From the NCBI RefSeq assembly GCF_001941945.1, contig NZ_CP015583.1, positions 1,692,501 to 1,756,500 of the forward strand: a DNA stretch of 64,000 bases, in the 5' to 3' direction. The notes under the pieces were generated by a model that ran no database searches, had not been told where the DNA came from, and worked only from the letters and a program-made list of their open reading frames with translations. Position 1 is the stretch's first letter. Each line of letters starts with the position of its first letter. The DNA is from Roseomonas gilardii. Lineage in GTDB: Bacteria > Pseudomonadota > Alphaproteobacteria > Acetobacterales > Acetobacteraceae. A program made the translations under genes and the position numbers. This document shows positions 57,124-64,000 of this stretch, piece after piece.

Positions 57124-57561
57124 GGTCCTTCGGCGGTCCCGGCCAGGGGCCGGTCCGTGTCCGACGCGTGATAGCCTCATCCAGTCACTGTCCTTTTCGC
57201 TGTGCCGGGGCGCGGCTCCAAGGACAGGCCAAGGCTCCGCGGCCCCTGGTCCGGCCGTGGTCTATCTCGGTGAGCGGTGCTTCTAGGCCGAACCCGCCTC
57301 CGGATCGACCGTTGCGCTCCCGGGGTTACGCTTCGTTTCCCGGCGCTTCCCACCCGTCAGCGGCAAAAGCCGGTGGGGCGCCCCGGGTTTCAGGCCGGAA
57401 ACCGTCCCGGCCCGCCATCTCCGGCGGGGGCGGGGCAGGTCTGTCCGTGCGCCTTTCCGGGGCCGCTTCGCGGCGGTCAGCGACGCACGGCCCTTGACTT
57501 CGGGCCCGTCGCTCGCTTCCTGGCCCTTGTCTGTACTCTGAACTGGGGTTCCTTCCCGAAC
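57124..57561. other. 438-base gap between divergent mscS-like and gatC
   Basis: No gene supported. It must hold the promoters for the MscS-like gene and for gatCAB. A TTGACT at 57493-57498 might be a -35 element for gatC, but no convincing -10 follows. An open frame in phase with gatC reaches back to 57277, but it shows no family likeness. Confidence 0.5.
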
Positions 57562-57861
57562 ATGTCGCTCGATACCGCCACCGTCCGGCGCGTCGCGTCG
57601 CTCGCCCGCATCCATCTGGAGGATGAGGAGGTCACGCGCCTGCAAGCCGAGCTGAACGGCATCCTGGCCTGGGTGGAACAACTCCAGGCCGTGGACACGG
57701 CCGGCATCGAGCCCATGGCGGGCGGTGCCGCCATGCCGGAACTCGCCGTCCTGCGCATGCGGGACGACGTGGTGACCGACGGCGGCATGCCGGAGAAGGT
57801 CCTCGCCAACGCGCCCGACCGCCAGGGCGATTTCTTCACCGTTCCGAAGGTCGTCGAATAA
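57562..57861 (+). CDS. gatC: Asp-tRNA(Asn)/Glu-tRNA(Gln) amidotransferase subunit C
   Basis: 99 residues of the GatC family: [21 protein letters not shown] near the start, then [16 protein letters not shown], ending [10 protein letters not shown]. It stabilises GatA on GatB. It leads the gatCAB operon; gatA starts 1 base after its stop. Confidence 0.95.
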   Translation: MSLDTATVRRVASLARIHLEDEEVTRLQAELNGILAWVEQLQAVDTAGIEPMAGGAAMPELAVLRMRDDVVTDGGMPEKVLANAPDRQGDFFTVPKVVE

Positions 57862-57862
57862 G

Positions 57863-59347
57863 ATGCGCCCGACCGATTTCACGCTCCGTGGCGCGCTGGA
57901 CGCGCTGAACGAGGGCGAGATCACCTCCGAAGAGCTGACCCGCGCCCATCTGGATGCGATCGAGGCCCTGAACCCCCGGCTCAACGCCTATATCACCGTC
58001 ACGGCGGAGAAGGCGCTGGAGGCCGCGCGCGCCTCCGACGCCCGCCGCAAGGCGGGGCAGGCGGGCAGGCTGGACGGCGTGCCGCTGGCCATCAAGGACC
58101 TGTTCTGCACCGAGGGCACCCGCACCACGGCAGCCAGCCGCATCCTGGGCGAATTCGTGCCGCCCTATGAGAGCACCGTCACCGCCAACCTGCTGCGCGA
58201 CGGCGCGGTCTTCCTGGGCAAGGTGAACCTGGACGAGTTCGCCATGGGCTCCTCCAACGCCACCTCCGCCTTCGGCGGCGTGGAGAATCCCTGGTCCCGC
58301 CGCAACGACCCGGACACGAAGCTGGTCCCCGGCGGGTCCTCGGGCGGGTCCGCCGCCGCCGTCGCGGCGCGGCTGGCCCTGGGCGCCACGGCGACCGACA
58401 CGGGCGGCTCCATCCGCCAGCCCGCGGCCTTCTGCGGCATCGCCGGGATCAAGCCGACCTATGGCCGCTGCTCGCGCTGGGGCGTGGTGGCCTTCGCCTC
58501 CTCGCTCGACCAGGCGGGGCCGGTGGCACGGACCGTGGAGGACTGCGCCCTGCTGCTCGGCTCCATGGCCGGGTTCGACCCCAAGGACTCCACCTCGGTG
58601 GAACTGCCGGTGCCGGATTTCGCGGCGGCCTGCGCGCGCGGGGTGAAGGGGCTGCGCATCGGCGTACCCAAGGAATACCGCCTGCCGGGCATGCCGGAGG
58701 AGATCGGCAGGCTCTGGGAACAGGGGCTCGACTGGCTGCGCGCCGAGGGCGCGGAGATCGTGGAGATCTCCCTGCCGCACACGAAATACGCGCTGCCGAC
58801 CTACTATATAGTGGCGCCGGCCGAGGCCTCCTCGAACCTCGCCCGCTATGACGGCGTGCGCTACGGCGCCCGCGTCTCCACGGGCGGCGATCTCAAGGAT
58901 CTCTACGAGCACACCCGCGCCGCCGGCTTCGGCGCCGAGGTGAAGCGCCGCATCATGATCGGCACCTATGTGCTCTCCGCCGGCTACTACGACGCCTACT
59001 ACCTGAAGGCGCAGCGGGTGCGGGCGCTGATCAAGCGCGACTTCGACGAGGCCTGGGAGAAGGTGGACGCCATCCTGACGCCCGCCACGCCCTCGGCCGC
59101 CTTCGGCGCGGACGAGAAGCAGGACGACCCCGTCGCCATGTACCTGAACGACGTCTTCACCGTGACGGCGAACCTCGCCGGCCTCCCGGGGCTCTCGGTC
59201 CCGGCCGGGCTGGACGCGCAGGGCCTGCCGCTGGGCCTGCAGGTGATCGGCAAGCCCTTCGACGAGGAGACCGTCTTCGCGGTCGGCACCGCCCTGGAGC
59301 GGGCCGCCGATTTCACCGCCCTGCCGGGCGTGAGGGCTTTCGCATGA
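57863..59347 (+). CDS. gatA: amidotransferase subunit A
   Basis: 494 residues of the amidase signature family. The Ser-cisSer-Lys triad is Lys78 (AIKDLF), Ser159 (GGSSGGS) and Ser183 ([11 protein letters not shown]). It releases ammonia from glutamine for GatB. The TGA overlaps the gatB ATG (ATGA). Confidence 0.97.
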   Translation: MRPTDFTLRGALDALNEGEITSEELTRAHLDAIEALNPRLNAYITVTAEKALEAARASDARRKAGQAGRLDGVPLAIKDLFCTEGTRTTAASRILGEFVPPYESTVTANLLRDGAVFLGKVNLDEFAMGSSNATSAFGGVENPWSRRNDPDTKLVPGGSSGGSAAAVAARLALGATATDTGGSIRQPAAFCGIAGIKPTYGRCSRWGVVAFASSLDQAGPVARTVEDCALLLGSMAGFDPKDSTSVELPVPDFAAACARGVKGLRIGVPKEYRLPGMPEEIGRLWEQGLDWLRAEGAEIVEISLPHTKYALPTYYIVAPAEASSNLARYDGVRYGARVSTGGDLKDLYEHTRAAGFGAEVKRRIMIGTYVLSAGYYDAYYLKAQRVRALIKRDFDEAWEKVDAILTPATPSAAFGADEKQDDPVAMYLNDVFTVTANLAGLPGLSVPAGLDAQGLPLGLQVIGKPFDEETVFAVGTALERAADFTALPGVRAFA

Positions 59348-60798
59348 GCTATACGATCGAGGGCGAGACCGGCCCCTGGGAACTGGTGATCGGGCTGGAA
59401 GTCCATGCCCAGGTCAGTTCCGAAGCCAAGCTCTTCTCCGGGGCGGCGACCGAGTTCGGCGCTCCGCCGAACAGCCAGGTCTCCTTCGTGGATGCCGGCA
59501 TGCCGGGCATGCTGCCGGTCATCAACCGGGAATGCGTGGCCCAGGCGGTGCGCACCGGGCTGGGGCTGAAGGCGAAGATCAATCCCTGGTCGCGCTTCGA
59601 CCGGAAGAACTATTTCTACGCCGACCTGCCGACGGGCTATCAGATCAGCCAGTTCGCCTTCCCCATCGTGGGGGAGGGCAAGCTGACCATCGAGCTCTCC
59701 GACGGCACGGCGAAGGAGATCGGCATCACCCGCCTGCATCTGGAGCAGGATGCGGGCAAGTCGCTGCACGACCAGGACCCGTCGCGAACCTTCGTGGACC
59801 TGAACCGGGCCGGCGTGGCGCTGATGGAGATCGTCTCCGAGCCGGACCTCCGCTCGCCGGAGGAGGCTGGGGCCTATGTCACCAAGCTGCGGCAGATCCT
59901 GCGCTATCTCGGCACCTGCGACGGCAACATGGAGGAAGGCAGCCTCCGCGCCGACGTGAACGTCTCCGTCCGCAAGGCGGGGGAGGGGTTCCGCACGCGC
60001 TGCGAGGTGAAGAACGTCAACTCCATCCGCTTCGTCATGCAGGCCGTCGAGGCCGAGGCGCGGCGCCAGATCGAGGTCTGGGAATCGGGCGGCACGGTGG
60101 AGCAGGAGACGCGGCTCTTCGACACCGGCCGGGGCGTGACCCGCTCCATGCGCTCCAAGGAGGATGCGCATGACTACCGCTACTTCCCCGACCCGGACCT
60201 GCCGCCGCTGGTGCTGGAGCCGGCCTGGATCGAGGGGCTGAAATCCGGGCTTTCCGAACTGCCGGACGACCGCCGCGCCCGCTATGTCGGCGAATACGGC
60301 CTCACCGCCTATGACGCCCATGTGCTGACGCTGGAGAAGGAGACGGCCGCCTATTACGAGGAGGTCGCCCGCGGGCGCGACGCCAAGCAGGCGGCCAACT
60401 GGGTGATGGGCGATCTCTTCGCCGCGCTGAACCGCACCAGGACGGACATCACCACCTCGCCCGTCTCGGCGAAGGACCTGGGCGCGCTGCTGGACCTGAT
60501 GGCGGACAACACCCTGTCCGGCAAGCTGGCCAAGGAGGTCTTCGAGGCCATGGTCGAGACGGGCCGCGCGCCCGGCGAGATCGTGGAGGAGCGGGGGCTG
60601 AAGCAGGTGACCGACACCGGCGCCATCGAGGCGGTGGTGGACGAGGTCCTCGCGAAGAATGCCGACAAGGTGGCCGAGTACCGTTCCGGCAAGGACAAGC
60701 TCTTCGGCTTCTTCGTGGGCCAGACGATGCGGGCCATGCAGGGCAAGGGCAACCCGGCCCTGGTGAACGAGGTCATCAAGGCGAAGCTCGCCGGCTGA
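59344..60798 (+). CDS. gatB: amidotransferase subunit B
   Basis: 484 residues. [47 protein letters not shown] and a YqeY-like C-terminal domain are all present. It amidates misacylated Glu-tRNA(Gln) and Asp-tRNA(Asn). A strong terminator follows. Confidence 0.97.
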   Translation: MSYTIEGETGPWELVIGLEVHAQVSSEAKLFSGAATEFGAPPNSQVSFVDAGMPGMLPVINRECVAQAVRTGLGLKAKINPWSRFDRKNYFYADLPTGYQISQFAFPIVGEGKLTIELSDGTAKEIGITRLHLEQDAGKSLHDQDPSRTFVDLNRAGVALMEIVSEPDLRSPEEAGAYVTKLRQILRYLGTCDGNMEEGSLRADVNVSVRKAGEGFRTRCEVKNVNSIRFVMQAVEAEARRQIEVWESGGTVEQETRLFDTGRGVTRSMRSKEDAHDYRYFPDPDLPPLVLEPAWIEGLKSGLSELPDDRRARYVGEYGLTAYDAHVLTLEKETAAYYEEVARGRDAKQAANWVMGDLFAALNRTRTDITTSPVSAKDLGALLDLMADNTLSGKLAKEVFEAMVETGRAPGEIVEERGLKQVTDTGAIEAVVDEVLAKNADKVAEYRSGKDKLFGFFVGQTMRAMQGKGNPALVNEVIKAKLAG

Positions 60799-60843
60799 GC
60801 CCGGCGCCGGGTTCCGTCCGCGCCAGGAAAGCATGCCAGGGAA

Positions 60844-60876
60844 GGGGCCGGCGGCACATGCCGCCGGCCCCTTTTT
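60844..60876 (+). terminator. terminator after gatB
   Basis: A perfect 11-bp stem (60844-60854 with 60861-60871), a CACATG loop, then TTTTT. It ends the gatCAB transcript and abuts the stop of the convergent TM2 gene. Confidence 0.92.
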
Positions 60877-61166
60877 CATGCCCTGCCGCCCCGCAGCGAG
60901 GCGATCAGCTCGTTGTTGTAGCGGCGGGTCATGCCGGGGATCAGGAAGATGTCCACGAACAGCCAGATACCCACCAGCAGGAAGCCCAGATGGCCGATGA
61001 AGATCAGGCTCAGCACCCAGCTCAAAGCCGTGATCAACAGCATCACCACGCCGCTCATGGTCCGGCCCAGATAGAAGCGGTGGATGCCCAGCCAGCCCAG
61101 GAAGAACCACAGCACATAGGCCACCAGGGCCGACTTCTTGTTCGCGTCGTATTGCATCATCATCAT
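60876..61166 (-). CDS. TM2 domain-containing protein
   Basis: 96 residues. The TM2 pattern is clear: KKSALVAYVLWFFLGWLGIHRFYLGR, then a Gly-rich turn and a second pair of helices ending LFVDIFLIPGM. The exact start is among four consecutive ATGs (61157-61166); I took the most upstream. Function of TM2 proteins is unknown. Confidence 0.88.
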   Translation of the reverse strand: MMMMQYDANKKSALVAYVLWFFLGWLGIHRFYLGRTMSGVVMLLITALSWVLSLIFIGHLGFLLVGIWLFVDIFLIPGMTRRYNNELIASLRGGRA

Positions 61167-61323
61167 CGCTTCGCCCGGCGCCGCCCCTTGGGGGAGACCG
61201 CTGGGCGATACGTTGAAGGACTGTGACATCCGGCAGATCCTCTTCGGCCTCTTCCCCTTCCATATAGGGATTCGGGCCGCGCCGCCGGAGTGGTCCAGCC
61301 ACCATCGCAAGACGAGGCCCGGC

Positions 61324-61956
61324 ATGAGCATCACGCTGCACACCTGGAACACGCCCAACGGACGCAAGATCAGCGTGGCGCTGGAGGAGATGGGCCTGCC
61401 CTACACGGTGAAGACCGTGGACATCACCAAGGGCCAGCAGTTCGAGCCGGACTTCCTCAGGATCAGCCCGAACAACCGCATCCCGGCCATCGTCGATTCG
61501 GAGAGGCCGGACGGAAAGCCGATCAGCGTCTTCGAGTCGGGCGCGATTCTCCTCTACCTCGGCGAAAAGACCGGGAAGTTCCTGCCGCGCGACCTGCGCG
61601 CCCGGGTCCCGGTGCTGGAATGGCTGATGTGGCAGATGGGCGGATTCGGCCCCATGCCGGGGCAGGTCCACCACTTCCTGGGACAGCCGGAGGGGCCGGC
61701 GCGCGACTATGGCGTGGAGCGCTACGGCAAGGAGACGAAGCGTCTCTATGGCGTGCTCGACAGGCGCCTGGCCGGGCGCGACTTCGTGGCCACCGAGGGA
61801 GAGCCGAGCGTGGCGGACTTCGCCATCCTCGGCTGGGCCTGGCGGCATGAGCGGCACCTGGTGCCCTTCGACGGCCTGCCGAACGTGGCCGCCTGGTACG
61901 ACCGGATGATGGCCCGCCCCGCGGTGAAGCGCGGCTTCGAAATCCCGCTGTCCTGA
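61324..61956 (+). CDS. glutathione S-transferase family protein (YfcG/Nu-like)
   Basis: 210 residues. N-terminal thioredoxin-like domain with WNTPNGRKIS (the TxN motif of Nu-class GSTs that bind two glutathiones) and the SESGAILLYL-type motif FESGAILLYLGE; C-terminal helical domain with SVADFAILGW. Nu-class members are disulfide reductases. It stands alone, divergent from the TM2 gene. Confidence 0.92.
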   Translation: MSITLHTWNTPNGRKISVALEEMGLPYTVKTVDITKGQQFEPDFLRISPNNRIPAIVDSERPDGKPISVFESGAILLYLGEKTGKFLPRDLRARVPVLEWLMWQMGGFGPMPGQVHHFLGQPEGPARDYGVERYGKETKRLYGVLDRRLAGRDFVATEGEPSVADFAILGWAWRHERHLVPFDGLPNVAAWYDRMMARPAVKRGFEIPLS

Positions 61957-62023
61957 GGTTTGACGGCGCCTTCGGTCACGGCTAGAAGCACCCCCGCAAC
62001 GCCGTGAGACTTTCCACTCCTGC

Positions 62024-62116
62024 GGAGGGGTGGCCGAGTGGCCGAAGGCGGCGGTTTGCTAAACCGTTATAGGATGTCAAGTCCTATCGTGGGTTCGAAT
62101 CCCATCCCCTCCGCCA
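62024..62116 (+). tRNA. tRNA-Ser (GCT)
   Basis: 93 bases with acceptor GGAGGGG/CCCCTCC, a long variable arm, anticodon GCT at 62058-62060 in the loop TTGCTAA, discriminator G and encoded CCA. Its 3' end is the likely attachment site of the element whose integrase starts 73 bases later. Confidence 0.97.
62091..62116. other. putative attachment site at the 3' end of tRNA-Ser
   Basis: Tyrosine integrases of islands and phages commonly use the T-arm and 3' end of tRNA genes. The integrase lies immediately downstream in the same direction. The other copy of the core, expected at the far end of the element, would be outside the window, so this remains inference. Confidence 0.45.
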
Positions 62117-62188
62117 TTTTCTGTCCACGGATTTCCTAGGCTTTCGGCGGTGTGACCGGGCGATTTGTACCCCGGATTGTAACCCGCC

Positions 62189-63901
62189 GTGCATGGCCGC
62201 CACCTGACCCGCAAGGGGTCTGCCTGGGTCTTCCAGATGCGGGTGCCCGCCCGCTTCAACTTTTCGTTGAAATCCTCGCCGATCCGAATCACGCTTGGAG
62301 CAATCCCAAAGCGTGCGGCGCAAGTCGCTGCTCGGGTCCTTGCGGTCACCGCAAGCATCCATCTCGAGCGTGAGAGGTTCCACGACATGGCCGAGGCTGG
62401 CATCAGGACACCGGATCCCCGGTCAACAGTCGCGTCCCTGCTTCGGGACGATTTCAAATCGATTCTCCTGCTTCTGCGCGGACTGGACGACGCAGACCGG
62501 TGCCAGCCGTCTGATGCGACACTTGCCCCCCGGATGGTCGCCGCCGGGCTGGATGGCCTGGCCGATCTCGTCGCGGACCGCACCACCGGCAGCGCGCTGG
62601 CGCGAAATCAGGGGGCGGCCCTGGAATCCTACTTTCGGAGGGTCATCACCGACGAGGGGACAGGCCGCGAGCATCTGGGCGAACCTCCCTTGCCGCCACG
62701 GGAACCGGCTGCGGACATCGCCAAGGTGCTCACCGTCGTCCAGGACGTGCAGGCCAAGCAGGCGGCCATGGAGGCGAAGCTCGCCGCCGCGACCGCGGTG
62801 AAGCATGGTCCGCTGTTTAGCGCCGCGGCGGACGCCTATCACGAGAAGCTACGCTTGGCGCATGGCGATGGATATGACGAACTCAAATACGTGCGTCATC
62901 GCAAGGCCGTTTTCCTGCAATTGTGCGGGGACAAGCCGGTCAACCAATACACGCAGGACGACATCCAGAACTTCGTCAATGACGTCCGCCACCTTCCGCC
63001 CAACATTTCCAAGAACCCCGATTACCGGATTGAAGACGTCCGACGATACATTGCCGAGGCCAAGGCGCGGGGGGCCAAGGGACTGAGCGAGAGCACGTTG
63101 GTCAACAACTACCTCGGCAAGGTCAAGACCATCCTGCGCGACGGCTGCGCCAGCGCGGGCATTCCCTTCACCTTGGAGGGCGTGCGGATCGTCATACCCA
63201 AGGGCGTCCCCAAGGCGCGCCACCGGCTGGCGCCCGACTACGCCGCGCTGAACCGCGTCTTCCGTGCCGGTGTTGAAAGCGGAATGCTTGCCGAGGCGCT
63301 GTTGCCGCTGCTGGGCTTCCTGACCGGCCGCCGGTTGGGGCTGCTCACCTTCCTGCGCCGGGAGGACATCCAGCGATACCATGGCTGCTGGGTCGTTCCG
63401 CCGCGCGACAGCGTATGGAACGGCGAGCGGTGGGTGACGGTGCCGTTCAAGACCGACGAGTCCCTGACCTACTTCGTGCTGCATGACGTGCTGGCCGAAA
63501 CAGGCTTCATCAACTGGGCGCAGCGGGGTGAGGGCTTCATGTTCAAGAGCCTGCACGAAGCGAAGGACCCGGCCGACACCGCCTCGAAGCGGATGGCGCG
63601 CCTGTTCCGGACCGCCGGTCTGGACCCCAGGCTGTTCACCATGTTTCACGGGCTGCGGCATGCGAAGATTGCCCTGGACCGGGAATTGAAGATTGATCCG
63701 CGCGCCATCCGGCTCCAGGTCGGGCACGAACTCGGCGGCGTTCATGACAACTACGGCGACCACGGCATGAACCGCAGCGAACTCGCCGCCGTCGCCCGGG
63801 CTGAGTTGCCGCCGGAGATCGACCTGAGTGTGTTCCGGGGCCTCGACTTCGAGGCGCTGGCCGCCGTCCGGCCGAGGCGAGGTCGGCCGCGAAGGGAGTG
63901 A
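62189..63901 (+). CDS. int: tyrosine-type site-specific integrase
   Basis: 570 residues. An N-terminal arm-binding-type part, a SAM-like core-binding domain (about 205-330), and the catalytic domain with Arg381/382 (FLTGRRLGLL), His487 and Arg490 (HGLRH), His513 (VGHE) and the nucleophile Tyr522 (DNYG). This is the complete R-H-R-H-Y set, so the enzyme should be active. The start is GTG 62189 without an obvious ribosome site. A coiled Ala/Lys segment near 175-200 adds to its length (usual phage integrases are ~400). It is the first gene of a probable genomic island or prophage. Confidence 0.92.
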   Translation: MHGRHLTRKGSAWVFQMRVPARFNFSLKSSPIRITLGAIPKRAAQVAARVLAVTASIHLERERFHDMAEAGIRTPDPRSTVASLLRDDFKSILLLLRGLDDADRCQPSDATLAPRMVAAGLDGLADLVADRTTGSALARNQGAALESYFRRVITDEGTGREHLGEPPLPPREPAADIAKVLTVVQDVQAKQAAMEAKLAAATAVKHGPLFSAAADAYHEKLRLAHGDGYDELKYVRHRKAVFLQLCGDKPVNQYTQDDIQNFVNDVRHLPPNISKNPDYRIEDVRRYIAEAKARGAKGLSESTLVNNYLGKVKTILRDGCASAGIPFTLEGVRIVIPKGVPKARHRLAPDYAALNRVFRAGVESGMLAEALLPLLGFLTGRRLGLLTFLRREDIQRYHGCWVVPPRDSVWNGERWVTVPFKTDESLTYFVLHDVLAETGFINWAQRGEGFMFKSLHEAKDPADTASKRMARLFRTAGLDPRLFTMFHGLRHAKIALDRELKIDPRAIRLQVGHELGGVHDNYGDHGMNRSELAAVARAELPPEIDLSVFRGLDFEALAAVRPRRGRPRRE

Positions 63902-64000
63902 CCAATCTCGCCGATCAGAGTTGCCCCTTGTTCGGCCCGCCGGAGGCGTGGCTGAACGAATCGGGACGCCCCTCGTCCCGACGCCACCGGCCCGGCCGTC
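63898..64000 (+). CDS. possible downstream ORF of the element, cut by the window end
   Basis: A GTG overlapping the integrase stop (GTGA at 63898-63901) opens a frame that runs to the last base of the window (about 34 codons, start of protein only). AAGGGA lies directly before it, too close for an ideal ribosome site. No family can be named from this fragment. Confidence 0.3.
   Translation, partial: MTNLADQSCPLFGPPEAWLNESGRPSSRRHRPGR

Noticed and set aside
58999-61857. A 952-codon open frame on the minus strand
   Set aside because: Antisense to gatA and gatB and the GST gene; composition only, no family likeness.

Overview
The window is a 64 kb piece of a high-GC alphaproteobacterial chromosome. 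The gene set (PhyR/NepR/EcfG stress response, ffh-rpsP-rimM-trmD-rplS followed by leuCDB, GatCAB, a PleD-type cyclase, SbmA/BacA-like exporters, an alphaproteobacterial dihydroorotase without its metal histidines) points to Rhodospirillales, most likely Acetobacteraceae of the Roseomonas type. The genus is inferred from protein style and GC content, not from a search.

Layout. 1-3.6 kb: the 3' part of an rRNA operon (spacer, 23S, 5S, tRNA-fMet) with visible processing stems. 3.6-11.5 kb: a stress locus. On the minus strand lies phyR, and beyond it a tight operon DUF1328 - secreted protein - SbmA/YddA-like ABC exporter. On the plus strand lie two EcfG-type sigma factors, nepR, a HisKA_2 sensor kinase and two small envelope proteins (DUF883 and a holin-X-like protein). 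A shared promoter-like motif, GGCAAC-N16-CGTT, stands before the DUF1328 operon and the DUF883 gene. A weaker copy stands before the second sigma gene. 11.6-14.6 kb: RraA-like protein, serine hydrolase and GNAT. 14.7-21.4 kb: ffh-rpsP-rimM-trmD-rplS, an intrinsic terminator, then leuCDB. 21.5-23.5 kb: two identical tRNA-Arg(ACG), a flavin disulfide reductase and tRNA-Glu.

23.5-28.3 kb: small and lineage-specific genes, mostly envelope proteins. They include a CBS-pair protein, a His-rich RlpA-like protein, a PRC-barrel protein, a stand-alone C-terminal piece of pantothenate synthetase and a stand-alone CBM2-like cellulose-binding module, followed by a PuuE-type deacetylase. 28.4-39.3 kb: cydDC, an OmpA-type lipoprotein, recQ, bfd-bfr, a second SbmA-like ABC exporter, two small enzyme or unknown genes, and a beta-barrel OmpA protein. 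39.6-42.9 kb: a methyltransferase with an Ig-like tail, and pleD.

43.0-54.4 kb: a long minus-strand chain, ruvX-pyrB-pyrC'-plsY-dprA-topA-rnr-S41 protease-rpmG, in which most neighbours overlap by 1-4 bases. 54.6-57.1 kb: a large MscS channel. 57.6-60.8 kb: gatCAB. 60.9-62.1 kb: TM2 protein, glutathione S-transferase and tRNA-Ser(GCT). 62.2-64.0 kb: a tyrosine integrase placed directly after tRNA-Ser, which looks like the first gene of an integrated element running out of the window.

Most of the window is core chromosome. The parts with least explanation are the stress-locus promoter motif, the 24-27.4 kb accessory cluster with its paired GTTGC-N3-GCAAC palindromes, the bfd-bfr palindrome, and the tRNA-Ser/integrase boundary. 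I saw no CRISPR array and no complete insertion sequence.
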